A stretch of DNA of 64,000 bases, taken from the NCBI GenBank assembly GCA_017303455.1, contig JAFLBM010000008.1, positions 102,598 to 166,597 of the forward strand, in the 5' to 3' direction. Below, piece after piece: positions 1 through 9,256 of the stretch (positions are counted from its first letter, which is position 1; each line of letters opens with the position of its first letter). The stretch comes from Chitinophagales bacterium (GTDB taxonomy: Bacteria; Bacteroidota; Bacteroidia; Chitinophagales; Chitinophagaceae). The notes beneath the pieces are model-generated. The model made no database searches. It was given only the letters and a program-made list of their open reading frames with translations, and was not told where the DNA came from. Position numbers and translations under genes: made by a program.

Positions 1-1
1 C

Positions 2-259
2 GACAACCTGGTTTCCCTTTACACAAAAGCCTCTAAATTCGACCGCATTTTCAGGGTGCTGGTTGAAAATAGTTTTGTATCCCTTCAAAAGCGATTGTTG
101 CAAACGATCAGTTCTACCGCCGAAGAGCGGTATTTATCCTTTACGGAAACGTATCCGCACCTCAACAACCACCTGCCGCAAACACAGATTGCTTCCTTCC
201 TGGGCATTACCCCCGAGTTTTTAAGCCGTTTAAGAAACAGGCAGACCAAAAAATCTTAA
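2..259 (+). CDS. Crp/Fnr-family transcriptional regulator, C-terminal end
   Basis: Only the last 85 residues are in the window; the reading frame is open to the left edge, so the gene starts upstream. The visible part ends in a helix-turn-helix with the typical Bacteroidota Crp motif (QIASFLGITPEFLSRLRN), followed by a basic tail. It probably binds DNA as a dimer, with an N-terminal cyclic-nucleotide-like sensor domain that is not visible here. It sits 102 nt upstream of a co-oriented three-gene operon that it may regulate; that link is inference from position only. Confidence 0.8.
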   Translation, partial: DNLVSLYTKASKFDRIFRVLVENSFVSLQKRLLQTISSTAEERYLSFTETYPHLNNHLPQTQIASFLGITPEFLSRLRNRQTKKS

Positions 260-361
260 ACTACATCAATACTATTTCTTGATGCAGTGCATTGGAGCGA
301 GGCTTCTTTCCGGGGCATCTTTGCCCCATCAATTTATTCTTACACGTTAAAAAGAAATAGT

Positions 362-943
362 ATGACAATAATTAAAACTGCCGCAACACTATTCGCCATT
401 GCCGCAATAGTAACCCTTACAAGCTGCGGAACCAATGGAACCAATGCTGCCAGCAAAGCCGAAATTGATTCACTAAAAAATCAAATCACACAACTTACAT
501 CCGGGAGCGAAGCCATCGCAACACATCTTGCTACATTCGATACACTTGATTATACCATATTCAGTAACCAGCAATGGACCAGGATGTATGAAAGTCATTC
601 AAAAGACATCAAAGTAACCTGGCCTGACGGACATGTTACGATTGGACTTGAAAAACACATTGAAGACCTGAAAGCATTGTTTGTATATGCACCCGACACA
701 AGAATTAAAGAACATCCCATTCGTTTCGGCGCCGGGCATATGACCGCAGTAACGGGTGTATTCGAAGGAACATTTACCCAACCAATGCCGGTTGGAAACG
801 GACAATTTATTCAACCCACCGGCAAAACCTTTAAAATGCCGATGGCAACTATTGGGATATGGGGAGCAGACGGCACCATGATCGAGGAACATTTGTTTTG
901 GGACAATCAAACCTATATGAATCAAATTGGCCCTGGAAAATAA
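362..943 (+). CDS. SnoaL-like (ester cyclase-type) lipoprotein
   Basis: 193 residues. The chosen ATG begins a lipoprotein signal (hydrophobic stretch, then LTSC with Cys22); a start 25 codons upstream would place a non-hydrophobic extension before it. A short heptad-like segment (about residues 32-58) precedes a SnoaL/NTF2-like alpha+beta domain, recognised from the pattern of aromatic and acidic residues ending in EEHLFWDNQTYMNQIG. Family members are small-molecule cyclases or isomerases, but many are of unknown function; the substrate cannot be named. First gene of an operon with the Rossmann protein 29 nt downstream. Confidence 0.72.
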   Translation: MTIIKTAATLFAIAAIVTLTSCGTNGTNAASKAEIDSLKNQITQLTSGSEAIATHLATFDTLDYTIFSNQQWTRMYESHSKDIKVTWPDGHVTIGLEKHIEDLKALFVYAPDTRIKEHPIRFGAGHMTAVTGVFEGTFTQPMPVGNGQFIQPTGKTFKMPMATIGIWGADGTMIEEHLFWDNQTYMNQIGPGK

Positions 944-972
944 TTCTGTTATCAACAATTAAAACTTTTAGC

Positions 973-1644
973 ATGGCAACAACTCCAAAAGTAGCCGTAA
1001 TCGGCTTGGGAAATATCGGGAAAACAATCGTCCAAAATTTGGTAAAAGGCAATCGTCCGGTCATTATTGCCAGCCGGAAATTAGAAGAGGCAACGGCATT
1101 GGCACAGGAATCAGGAACACTTGTAACAGCAGCTGAAACTGGCGACGCCATTAAGAATGCTGATATTATTATATTGTCTGTTTGGTTCAGCACCATACAG
1201 GAATTGTTTGCACAATATGGCACTGAACTGCAGGGAAAGATCATCATTGACCCTTCCAACCCGATTGCGCCGGACGAAAATGGCGGGTTCAAAAAGATCA
1301 TTGGCGAAAAAGAATCCGCTGGACAGCTGAATGCTGCCCTCTTGCCAAAGGGTGCAATACTGGTTAAAGCCTTCGGAACATTAGGAGCGGCGTCTTTAGC
1401 GAGTGCAGCATTTCAAACACCTGAAAGATCTGTATTATTTTATGCTGCTGACGATACCACTGCTGATGCAGTGGTAGAGCAACTGGTACGGGACAATGGT
1501 TTTGATGCCGTCAAAGTGGGTGGTTTAGACCAATCCATCCGTATTGAAGTGTTTGGCGATTTACACGAATTCGGGGCATTGGGCAAAGTTGTTACAAAAG
1601 CCGGGGCCATTGCTAAATTGCAGGGAGCTATTATTGAATCATAA
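973..1644 (+). CDS. NADPH-dependent F420-reductase-like Rossmann oxidoreductase
   Basis: 223 residues. Begins MATTPKVAVIGLGNIG, a Rossmann dinucleotide-binding fold with GxGxxG near residues 11-16, and keeps the F420_oxidored layout: SRK after beta-2, an ADIIILSVW strand and the 'IIDPSNP' loop. In Bacteroidota such proteins usually act as NAD(P)-binding reductases without F420, so the substrate is unknown. An in-frame extension to about position 859 exists but overlaps the preceding gene and lacks the fold, so the ATG at 973 is preferred. It lies between the SnoaL lipoprotein and a secreted protein (11 nt gap), consistent with cotranscription. Confidence 0.8.
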   Translation: MATTPKVAVIGLGNIGKTIVQNLVKGNRPVIIASRKLEEATALAQESGTLVTAAETGDAIKNADIIILSVWFSTIQELFAQYGTELQGKIIIDPSNPIAPDENGGFKKIIGEKESAGQLNAALLPKGAILVKAFGTLGAASLASAAFQTPERSVLFYAADDTTADAVVEQLVRDNGFDAVKVGGLDQSIRIEVFGDLHEFGALGKVVTKAGAIAKLQGAIIES

Positions 1645-1655
1645 ATCTCATACTT

Positions 1656-2426
1656 ATGTATATCAGCAAACTATTTACATCCCTGTGTTTCGTTGCGGGA
1701 ATCTCCTTTGGCGTTACGGCCCAAGGCCCTGCCAACTGGAAAAGATTACAGCTTGGGAAACGGACCTTCGAGTTGCACAACGTAACCGGAGAAATTGTCC
1801 AATTCCAGGGCAAAAAAGTATTGAAGATTGAACGGGACCTGGTTGCCCTTCCTTTTGACAGTACTAATATTGAAGCCACCGTGGATGAACCACATTATGC
1901 TAAGCTGGCTGACCTGGATGATTTTGAAAACGGAACTATCGAAGTGAAAATGTACAGCCAGCTTCAAAATCCCCCGCCTTATGCCGGCATTGCAGGGTTT
2001 ATTGGAGTATATTTCAAAATACAGGCAACCGATTCAGCGTATGAAAGTATTTACGTAAGACCCAAAGTGGGACGGGCAACTAACCAGTTATTCAGAAATC
2101 ATGCGGTTCAATACATTTCGTATCCCCATTACAAATTTGATACGTTGAGAAAAATAGCTCCATTTAAATATGAAGGCTCCGCCCCTGTTGCATTAAATGA
2201 GTGGATCACGATGCGGATAGAAGTGAATGGTGAAACAGCCGAAATGTTTATAAATGATATGAAATACTCCAGTTTTATTGTAGATAAAATGCTGGGCAAA
2301 AACAAAAAAGGGGGAATTGGATTGTACGTAGATATTGGCACCACCGGGTATTTCAAAGATTTAAAAATAACAAAGAGAGCCTTGAAAGTAAAAACGGGAC
2401 CTGGCGAAAAGGTCAATGGCATTTAG
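1656..2426 (+). CDS. Secreted concanavalin-like/jelly-roll protein
   Basis: 256 residues with an N-terminal signal peptide (about residues 1-22, ending GVTAQ). The rest is beta-rich. It resembles the DUF1080/LamG-type jelly-roll fold: FENGTIEVKMYSQ, then GFIGVYFKI, then WITMRIEVNGETAEMFIND, and a terminal GGIGLYVDIGTTGYFKDLKI. Such folds bind or cleave carbohydrates; no catalytic residues can be assigned. Last gene of the three-gene operon, followed by a hairpin-rich gap. Confidence 0.65.
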   Translation: MYISKLFTSLCFVAGISFGVTAQGPANWKRLQLGKRTFELHNVTGEIVQFQGKKVLKIERDLVALPFDSTNIEATVDEPHYAKLADLDDFENGTIEVKMYSQLQNPPPYAGIAGFIGVYFKIQATDSAYESIYVRPKVGRATNQLFRNHAVQYISYPHYKFDTLRKIAPFKYEGSAPVALNEWITMRIEVNGETAEMFINDMKYSSFIVDKMLGKNKKGGIGLYVDIGTTGYFKDLKITKRALKVKTGPGEKVNGI

Positions 2427-2450
2427 TAATCCTCCTGGCTCAGCTCATCG

Positions 2451-2480
2451 AAACTTCCAGTTTCGCAGCTATATTATATC
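2451..2480 (+). repeat. Diverged 30-nt direct repeat, copy 1
   Basis: Shares 24 of 30 positions, ungapped, with 2662-2691. The common core is TTCGCA followed by CT-TA-TATATC. It includes a GAAACT/AGTTTC stem. Confidence 0.55.
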
Positions 2481-2661
2481 GCCTTTGGCGAATAACATAT
2501 CCTCCACAATTGGTTAAAACCAATCCAGGAGCATTTATAAACACATTGCTCACGGTTTAAACCTTGAGCCGTAAAATACAACCGGGAACAATAACCGTTT
2601 TAACGGTTTGTGTTGTTAATGAAAAACAACAACATAACGTTTTACCAACCACACCTCTCCA

Positions 2662-2691
2662 AAACCTGCAGCTTCGCAACTGTAGTATATC
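2662..2691 (+). repeat. Diverged 30-nt direct repeat, copy 2
   Basis: Partner of 2451-2480 (24/30 identical, ungapped, 211 nt apart). Includes the CTGCAG palindrome and the TTCGCA core. Confidence 0.55.
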
Positions 2692-2747
2692 CTGCCATGT
2701 AGTCCTCGTCTATTGACTATGGTCTATCGACTATTGACTTTCCACTA

Positions 2748-3545
2748 TCAATCCTTCGCTATCTTATTATAACTCGCCACTAAGCCACGGATCAGCGATG
2801 AACTGAATCCCTGGTGCTCCATTTCATTCAGTCCGGCAATGGTACATCCTTTAGGCGTTGTTACTTTATCAATTTCATGTTCAGGGTGAGAACCTTTGTC
2901 TAATAATAACTGCGCTGCGCCTTTCACTGTTTGTGAGGCGATCAGTGTGGCCGTGGCTGCATCAAAACCAATTTCAATACCGCCCTGTATATTGGCCCGG
3001 ATATACCGCATGGCATAAGCGGTACCACAGGCACCTAATACCGTAGCTGCATCCATCAGTTTCTCATCGATCATCACCGTGCGGCCGAGCTGGTCAAACA
3101 ACTGCACGATATAATCTAATTGCTTCGTTGTTGCTCCTGCATGCGCCAGGCAGGTCATGCTTTGCTGGATAGCGATAGCCGTATTGGGCATCGCCCTGAT
3201 CACCGGTACGGGTTTGCCAATAGCTTTTTGCAATTGTTCGATCCAGGTGCCGGTGATCACGGATACCACGATATGTTTCTTCGGGTCCAGCACCGGTTTT
3301 ATTTCTTTTATAATATCTGCATAGTTATACGGCTTCACGGCCAGGATGATCACTTCACTGTTTTTCACGGCTTTTTTATTATCACTGTGCACACTGCAGC
3401 CCCTTTCTGAAAAACGGCTGAGTGCGGATAAGTTGCGGCGGGTGACAGACAGTTCCACCGGCCGGCTGAATTCACTCATGATCAGTCCTTCTGCAATAGA
3501 TGCTCCCAGGTTGCCTCCGCCGATAATGGCGATCTTCTTACTCAT
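2748..3545 (-). CDS. proC: Pyrroline-5-carboxylate reductase
   Basis: 265 residues, the usual size for ProC, which reduces 1-pyrroline-5-carboxylate to proline with NAD(P)H in the cytoplasm. It starts with the Rossmann motif IAIIGGGNLGASIAEGL and contains the family signature region VIRAMPNTAIAIQQSMTCL. The C-terminal helical dimer domain carries the P5CR signature (TTPKGCTIAGLNEME). Transcribed alone, divergent from the fasciclin gene. A TATCTTTA box, one mismatch from the -7 consensus, lies just upstream. Confidence 0.96.
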   Translation of the reverse strand: MSKKIAIIGGGNLGASIAEGLIMSEFSRPVELSVTRRNLSALSRFSERGCSVHSDNKKAVKNSEVIILAVKPYNYADIIKEIKPVLDPKKHIVVSVITGTWIEQLQKAIGKPVPVIRAMPNTAIAIQQSMTCLAHAGATTKQLDYIVQLFDQLGRTVMIDEKLMDAATVLGACGTAYAMRYIRANIQGGIEIGFDAATATLIASQTVKGAAQLLLDKGSHPEHEIDKVTTPKGCTIAGLNEMEHQGFSSSLIRGLVASYNKIAKD

Positions 3546-3720
3546 ATATCATTTTTTGTAAAGATACATTCTGGTCTCCATCCTGCCTTGTTGAATGATT
3601 GAACAGCTTATACGCCTGCAGCATCAACAAAAGCAGAAATATTTTTTTAATCCCGCAATCCGTGAACACTTGTTCCCCGTACCTGTTGTTTTACTTCTAT
3701 AAAACCAAAAAAAAATAATC

Positions 3721-4311
3721 ATGCAAAAAAGATTTTTTTCTGTAGTGGCAGCAACCTGCCTCTCTGCATTTGTATTTACCGCCTGTAACAATGAAGCCAA
3801 AGAAGAAGAAAAAACGGCTGACACCGTTGCTGCAACCACCGAAGCCAAACCGATGGAAGAAGCCGGTGTAATGGTGGGTGGTGCCAATATGGTGCCTTCT
3901 AAAGACATCGTGGATAATGCGGCAGCTTCCGCAGATCATACCACACTGGTAGCCGCTGTAAAAGCTGCGGGCCTGGTGGAAACATTAAAAGGCGCTGGTC
4001 CCTTCACTGTTTTTGCACCGACGAACGAAGCCTTTGCAAAATTACCTGCAGGTACTGTTGACAACCTGCTGAAGCCTGAAATGAAAGGCGATCTTACAAG
4101 CATACTTACTTACCATGTGGTGGCAGGTGCTTTCAAAGCCGCTGACCTGAAAGACGGGCAGAAGATCAAAACCGTGCAGGGTGCTGAACTGACCGTATCT
4201 ATTAAAGATGGTAAAGTGATGATCGATGGTGCTATGGTAACGATCCCTGATGTGATCTCCAGCAATGGTGTGACACATGTTATTGATGCCGTGGTAACAC
4301 CGAAGAAATAA
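3721..4311 (+). CDS. Fasciclin (FAS1) domain lipoprotein
   Basis: 196 residues. A lipoprotein signal (VFTAC, Cys22) is followed by a charged Glu/Lys/Thr linker (about residues 23-55) and one FAS1 domain (about 60-195). The domain shows the conserved H1 block [12 protein letters not shown] and the ILTYHVVAG block. FAS1 domains mediate adhesion or ligand binding at the cell surface; no ligand can be assigned. Monocistronic, ending at a strong terminator shared with convergent hldD. Confidence 0.93.
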   Translation: MQKRFFSVVAATCLSAFVFTACNNEAKEEEKTADTVAATTEAKPMEEAGVMVGGANMVPSKDIVDNAAASADHTTLVAAVKAAGLVETLKGAGPFTVFAPTNEAFAKLPAGTVDNLLKPEMKGDLTSILTYHVVAGAFKAADLKDGQKIKTVQGAELTVSIKDGKVMIDGAMVTIPDVISSNGVTHVIDAVVTPKK

Positions 4312-4342
4312 TCTTTTTCATTGTGGTTGCGAATAAGAACAG

Positions 4343-4375
4343 GGAGTATCCGGGGAAACCGGGATACTCCTTTTG
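4343..4375. terminator. Bidirectional intrinsic terminator (fasciclin gene / hldD)
   Basis: A stem GGAGTATCC-GG paired with CCGGGATACTCC around a short GGAAA loop, followed by TTTTGTTTT on the plus strand. It lies between convergent genes. Confidence 0.85.
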
Positions 4376-4377
4376 TT

Positions 4378-5358
4378 TTAGTAGTAGGCTTTTCGCTGCA
4401 GGTAGTTGGTCACATAATCCTTCACCCCTTCTTCCAGGGAAAAGAAAGGCTGGTTATACCCGGCAGCCTGCAGTTTGCTCATATCCGCTTCGGTGAAGTA
4501 TTGATACTTATCCCGGATATCTTCCGGTGTATCGATGTATTCTATTTGTGGAGCTAATCCAAGGCTGGTAAAGATGGCGGTGACCTGGTCGTTAAAAGTT
4601 CTGGCTTTACCGGTTCCCACATTGTATAAACCAGGTGTTGGTTTATTTTCCATCAGCCAGTAACAAACGGCGGCCACATCTTCCACATAAATAAAATCAC
4701 GGAGCTGTTCACCATCTTTGAATTCCGGCTTGTGCGAACGGAACAGTTTTACCTTACCCGTTTTCTTTATTTGATTATAGGCATGAAAGATCACACTGGC
4801 CATTCTTCCTTTGTGGTATTCATTGGGACCATACACATTAAAGAATTTCACACCGGCCCAGAAAGGCGGTTGCTTTTCCTGTTGCAGTGCCCATTTATCA
4901 AATTCATTTTTGGAAACGCCGTAAGGGTTGAGCGGCTGCAACCGGTTTACAATTGCATGATCATCTTTATACCCCAGTTCGCCGCTGCCGTATGTAGCTG
5001 CTGAAGAAGCATAGAGTAAAGGAATATTGTTCTTTACACAGTAGTTCCAGATATCTTTTGAATACTGCACATTCAGTCTTTCATGAATGGAATAATCAAA
5101 CTCGGTGGTATCTGTTCTCGCACCAAGGTGATAAACTGCATCAATCTGCTGACCGGTTGATTGCAGCCAGTTGAACAGCTCTTCCCGCTCCACTTTGGCC
5201 GTAAATGATTTGCTGTCGAAGTTGAACCATTTGTCTTCTTCGCTAAAGTCATCCACGATGATAATATTGGTAAATCCTTTCTTATTCAGGTAACCGAGCA
5301 TATAACTGCCGATAAAACCCGCTGCTCCTGTCAGGAGTATAGTTGCATTCTTTTCCAC
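4378..5358 (-). CDS. hldD: ADP-L-glycero-D-manno-heptose 6-epimerase
   Basis: 326 residues, extended short-chain dehydrogenase. The NAD(P) motif GAAGFIGS is at residues 11-18 and the catalytic YxxxK is Tyr146/Lys150 (YGVSK). The heptose-epimerase signature FFNVYGPNEYHKGRMASV is present, as in RfaD. It converts ADP-D-glycero- to ADP-L-glycero-manno-heptose for LPS inner core. It starts 7 nt after purL ends, so it is cotranscribed with it. The matching heptose kinase is at 59.8-60.8 kb in this window, not in the same operon. Confidence 0.95.
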   Translation of the reverse strand: MEKNATILLTGAAGFIGSYMLGYLNKKGFTNIIIVDDFSEEDKWFNFDSKSFTAKVEREELFNWLQSTGQQIDAVYHLGARTDTTEFDYSIHERLNVQYSKDIWNYCVKNNIPLLYASSAATYGSGELGYKDDHAIVNRLQPLNPYGVSKNEFDKWALQQEKQPPFWAGVKFFNVYGPNEYHKGRMASVIFHAYNQIKKTGKVKLFRSHKPEFKDGEQLRDFIYVEDVAAVCYWLMENKPTPGLYNVGTGKARTFNDQVTAIFTSLGLAPQIEYIDTPEDIRDKYQYFTEADMSKLQAAGYNQPFFSLEEGVKDYVTNYLQRKAYY

Positions 5359-5365
5359 GGTTAAT

Positions 5366-7597
5366 TTATATGGAACTCAGAGCAGTTCCTGCTTCTTCTT
5401 TGGATAAATAATTTTCGATGGCATTATCGTATTCATCTTTCCACCAGTCGATAGTGCCCCAGAAATCTCCGTCCACGATCACTTCGCCGCTGGATACCAC
5501 TCCAATTTTTTCACAAGGAAAATCACCCATGGCAGCTTCAAATTCTTTTGTTTTGGTAACCGGAACCGTAACCAGCACCCGGCTCTGTGCCTCACCGTAT
5601 AAGAAAGCATCTTTGCGGATGCCGGATTTGGTTTGTACCGAAAAACCCAGTTCCCGGTTGAAGCCGGCTTCACATAATGTCACAAACAAACCACCTTCAC
5701 TGCAATCATGTGCTGAGTGCACTTTTTTATCTTTTATTAATGCCGTTAGTTTTTGCTGCAGGGCATATTCCTCATCAATATTAAAATAAGGAGCTGCAGA
5801 ATAGGTAACCCCGTTGATACTGTGCAGGTATTCAGAACAGCTGATATCATTGTTGATCACCCCGAGCAGGTAGATCACATCACCTTCATTTTTGAAATCC
5901 AATGTCATCTTCTCATTGATGTTTTCCAGTAATCCCACCATACCAATCGTAGGTGTAGGGTTCACCGGGCCATCAGGATTTTGATTATAGAAACTTACGT
6001 TACCTCCGGTAACAGGGGTATCAAATTTGCGGCAGGCCTCTCCCATTCCTTTAATAGCATGTACAAACTGGTAATAGACTTCCGGGTCATACGGGTTACC
6101 AAAGTTGAGGCAGTTGGTAACACCCAATGGCTGACCACCACTGCATACAATATTCCTGGCCGCTTCACTTACGGCGATCATGGCGCCTTTATAAGGATCT
6201 GCAAATACATAGCGGCTGTTACAATCTGTTGTAACGGCTAATGCTTTTGTGGTTCCTTTTACTAATACCAATGGCGCATCCGTGGGTTCGTTGGTGGACG
6301 TATTCACCGTTCCCACCATGCTGTCGTATTGTGTATAGATCCAGCGTTTAGATGCAATGGAAGGTAATTTGATCAGTTGCTCTGCCACTGCTTTCAGGTC
6401 GGCAGGTACAGGAACTTTGGCTGCATCAAACTGTTTTATCTTCTCCAAATAAGCCGGTTCTTTATATTCCCTGTCATATTGCGGTGCGCCGCCACCCAGT
6501 ACCAAATCATGTGCAGGCAAGGAAGCTTCCAGTTCACCATGCATATAAAAGTTGAGGATGCCATCACCGGTCACTTCACCAATCACTGAACAGGGAAGAT
6601 CCCATTTATCAAACACCGCCTGCACTTCGGCTTCTCTTCCTTTTTTAGCCACGAGTAACATTCTTTCCTGGCTTTCGCTTAATAAGAGTTCCCAGGCTTT
6701 CATGTTTTTCTGACGGGTGGGTACTTTATCCAGGTCGATACGCATACCCGATTGACCTTTGGCACTCATTTCAGAAGTAGAACAAATGATACCAGCAGCA
6801 CCCATATCCTGCATCCCCACCACGGCACCGGTTTGAATGACTTCCAAACAAGCTTCTAATAATTTCTTTTCCTGGAAAGGATCACCCACTTGTACCGCAG
6901 GAAGATCTTGTGCACTTTCAGCCGTGATATCAGCAGAGGCAAAGGATGCACCACCAATTCCGTCTTTACCTGTTGCACTACCTACAAACATCACCGGGTT
7001 GCCAACACCTTCAGCCGTTGCTGAAACCGTTTCACCTGCTTTTACAATACCCACACTCATAGCATTCACTAATGGGTTGGTATGATAACACTGATCAAAA
7101 TAGATCTCACCACCAACAGTAGGCACACCAAAACAATTACCATAATGACCAATACCATGCACCACACCTGCCAGCAAATGTTGTGTTTTATCTTCTTCTA
7201 ATTTTCCGAAGCGCAATGAATTCAATGAGGCGATCGGTCTTGCACCCATGGTGAAAATATCGCGGTGAATACCACCCACACCGGTTGCAGCACCCTGGAA
7301 GGGTTCAATAGCGGAAGGATGATTATGTGATTCGATTTTAAAGACCACACCCAGTCCACCACCAATATCCATCAACCCTGCATTTTCCTCACCGGCTTTC
7401 ACCAGCATTCTTCCACCTTCACGGGGTAGCGTCTTCAGCCACTTGATAGAATTTTTATAACTGCAATGTTCACTCCACATCGCGGAAAAAGCACAGAGTT
7501 CATTGAAGTTGGGCATTCTTCCCAGCTTTTGTTTGATGAGTTCAAATTCGCCTTCCGTTAACCGTAATTGCTGTGCTGTTTTAAGCGTTACTTCCAT
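5366..7597 (-). CDS. purL: Phosphoribosylformylglycinamidine synthase, PurL subunit (small form)
   Basis: 743 residues, the size of the small PurL that works with separate PurS and PurQ in step 4 of purine synthesis; neither partner is in the window. Visible motifs are the N-terminal SAMWSEHCSYKNS, the ATP-binding SHNHPSAIEPFQGAATGVGG, and the two AIRS-type halves with a second ADTDCNSR/DPYKG-like region. It ends in the conserved AHDCSEGGL block. First gene of a purL-hldD unit; the 200-nt upstream gap separates it from a divergent membrane-protein gene. Confidence 0.96.
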   Translation of the reverse strand: MEVTLKTAQQLRLTEGEFELIKQKLGRMPNFNELCAFSAMWSEHCSYKNSIKWLKTLPREGGRMLVKAGEENAGLMDIGGGLGVVFKIESHNHPSAIEPFQGAATGVGGIHRDIFTMGARPIASLNSLRFGKLEEDKTQHLLAGVVHGIGHYGNCFGVPTVGGEIYFDQCYHTNPLVNAMSVGIVKAGETVSATAEGVGNPVMFVGSATGKDGIGGASFASADITAESAQDLPAVQVGDPFQEKKLLEACLEVIQTGAVVGMQDMGAAGIICSTSEMSAKGQSGMRIDLDKVPTRQKNMKAWELLLSESQERMLLVAKKGREAEVQAVFDKWDLPCSVIGEVTGDGILNFYMHGELEASLPAHDLVLGGGAPQYDREYKEPAYLEKIKQFDAAKVPVPADLKAVAEQLIKLPSIASKRWIYTQYDSMVGTVNTSTNEPTDAPLVLVKGTTKALAVTTDCNSRYVFADPYKGAMIAVSEAARNIVCSGGQPLGVTNCLNFGNPYDPEVYYQFVHAIKGMGEACRKFDTPVTGGNVSFYNQNPDGPVNPTPTIGMVGLLENINEKMTLDFKNEGDVIYLLGVINNDISCSEYLHSINGVTYSAAPYFNIDEEYALQQKLTALIKDKKVHSAHDCSEGGLFVTLCEAGFNRELGFSVQTKSGIRKDAFLYGEAQSRVLVTVPVTKTKEFEAAMGDFPCEKIGVVSSGEVIVDGDFWGTIDWWKDEYDNAIENYLSKEEAGTALSSI

Positions 7598-7801
7598 CTG
7601 ATTTAATTTACCGGGCTGACCGTTATTTTGGGGAATGAATAAGAAGAGGCGAAATTACAAACTCAGCGGGAAGGCAGCTACAACAAGTTGTCAACTTTTT
7701 ATGAATAAAATTATTTTTTACCGTTAAAAATAGTTGGGAGCCAAAGCCCTGTGCACGGCAATAATGGCTATTTTGCAACGATTAATTAAAGCTGTAACTG
7801 T

Positions 7802-9100
7802 TTGGAGTACCTGCTGTTTATTCTCTACCTTGTTTTTTTTGCCTGGCTTGCCACCCGGATCCCTTTTTTCAAAAGGTCGGGCTTAACCCAGTCACAGCTC
7901 ATCATTGTTTTTTTGCTGAAAGTAATGGCCGGTATTTTTTACGGCTGGATAGGTCTTTATTATGGCGGCCTGGCCAAGATGTCGGATACCTGGGCCTATC
8001 ATACCTACGGTATCCAGGAATATAACCTGCTGTTGCAACACCCGGGTGAGTATTTCACTAATCTTTTCTATAATCCTTACGAAGGCGACAGTTTCCAGAA
8101 ATTTTTTGGCGCCAGCGATTCGTACTGGAATGACCTGAAAGGAAATGTTTTTATCAAGGTGATGTCGGTGTTTGACATCTTCAGTTTTGGTTATTATTAT
8201 GTCAATGTGATCCTGTTTTCCTTGTTATCCTTATTTGGCCCGGTGGCTATATACAGGGTGATGGCCGATGCATTCCCCTCAAAGAAATTGCCGGTGCTGC
8301 TGGCCACTTTTCTTGTTCCCTCTGTACTTTACTGGACAAGCGGAATTCATAAGGACGGGCTGATCTTTGTCGGTATCAGCCTCGTCGTTTATCATGTTTA
8401 TTTTGGTTTAAAAGAAAACAAGTTTGGTATAAAAAGGATCGCAGGTATTTTGCTGGGATTATTCCTGTTACTGTTGCTGAGAAATTATATCCTGGTGATC
8501 ATTATTCCGGCTGTGTTTGCATGGTTACTGGCTTCCAGGTGGCCCCAAAAGGGATTAGCTATTTTCGCTTCCCTGTATGTGTTGTTCATCGTATTATTTT
8601 TCAGTATCCGCTATATCAGTCCGCAGTTGGATTTTCCCCAGGCCGTTGTCAATAAACAGAAAGAATTTTTGAAACTGGAAGGCAATGCATCTGTACCGAT
8701 CAAAGAACTGGAGCCAACGGTGGGAAGTTTTATGAAAAGTATTCCGCAGGCTTTTACGATCTCCACCATCAGGCCCTACCCGAGTGATGTGCGGCATATC
8801 CTCTCCTTAGCTGCTGCTGCCGAGATTATGCTTTTATTGATTCTCTTTATCACATTTCTTGTTTTCCGCTATAAAACCATCCAGTCTAATAATTTTACCT
8901 GGTTCTGCATCTTCTTCTCTATCTCCATGCTCCTTGCCATCGGCTTTAGTGTCAATAACCTGGGAGCCATTGTCCGTTACCGGAGCATCATCATTCCCCT
9001 CTTGGTGGTGCCCATGGTTGCTCAAACCAACTGGAGCCGGTTAAACAAGCTGCTTTCAAATGGAATAAAGAATAATAACAATATGAGTAATTTCCACTAA
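7802..9100 (+). CDS. Polytopic membrane protein of unknown function
   Basis: 432 residues. About 9-11 hydrophobic segments are spread over the length, with a soluble loop near residues 275-320 (NKQKEFLKLEGNASVPIKEL). The start is TTG, since an in-frame TAA lies 15 nt upstream and no ATG occurs before the second membrane segment. The pattern resembles O-antigen-polymerase or EpsG-like polysaccharide proteins with conserved polar loops (SGIHKDG), but no diagnostic motif was found, so function is not assigned. Divergent from purL. Confidence 0.75.
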   Translation: MEYLLFILYLVFFAWLATRIPFFKRSGLTQSQLIIVFLLKVMAGIFYGWIGLYYGGLAKMSDTWAYHTYGIQEYNLLLQHPGEYFTNLFYNPYEGDSFQKFFGASDSYWNDLKGNVFIKVMSVFDIFSFGYYYVNVILFSLLSLFGPVAIYRVMADAFPSKKLPVLLATFLVPSVLYWTSGIHKDGLIFVGISLVVYHVYFGLKENKFGIKRIAGILLGLFLLLLLRNYILVIIIPAVFAWLLASRWPQKGLAIFASLYVLFIVLFFSIRYISPQLDFPQAVVNKQKEFLKLEGNASVPIKELEPTVGSFMKSIPQAFTISTIRPYPSDVRHILSLAAAAEIMLLLILFITFLVFRYKTIQSNNFTWFCIFFSISMLLAIGFSVNNLGAIVRYRSIIIPLLVVPMVAQTNWSRLNKLLSNGIKNNNNMSNFH

Positions 9101-9169
9101 CACCTGTTTATTTTTGAATTTATTTTCTTAATTACTCTCAGTTTATTCACATTTCTACAAAAAAATTTT

Positions 9170-9207
9170 GTTTCAAACGAAACATAGCTTTCCTTTTATT
9201 AGATTTG
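9170..9207 (+). promoter_or_regulatory. Candidate operator and -7 box upstream of glnII
   Basis: GTTTC-AAAC-GAAAC is a perfect 5-bp inverted repeat; TAGATTTG at 9200-9207 fits the Bacteroidota -7 consensus TAnnTTTG. A -33 TTG at the usual spacing was not found, so the promoter call is moderate. Confidence 0.4.
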
Positions 9208-9256
9208 CCTTAGTAATATTCATATTATTTATTTTTTTAATTAAAAATACTTCAGC

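Larger units (their letters stand above)
2427..2747. other. Gene-free, hairpin-rich intergenic region
   Basis: No plausible gene. The stretch holds several short inverted repeats in succession: GAAACT/AGTTTC near 2450-2464, TCGCC-TTT-GGCGA near 2479-2491, TTGGTTAAAACCAA near 2510, AACCGTTTTAACGGTT near 2597, and TGTTGTT/AACAACA near 2611-2632. It also holds two diverged copies of one 30-nt unit. The right end has a degenerate direct repeat of TATTGACT. It lies between the convergent ends of the upstream operon and proC. It may be a decayed mobile or repeat element; no function is assigned. Confidence 0.6.

Noticed and set aside
287..361. N-terminal extension of the SnoaL lipoprotein
   Set aside because: The added 25 residues precede a normal lipoprotein signal and have no signal character.
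599..1301. Minus-strand open frames opposite the SnoaL and reductase genes
   Set aside because: No family features, and they are opposite two well-supported genes.
3137..3157. Another copy of the GC-rich palindrome in proC (CCTGCATGCGCCAGGCAGG)
   Set aside because: It codes for the MTCLAHAGAT segment at the place expected in P5C reductases, so it is native sequence.
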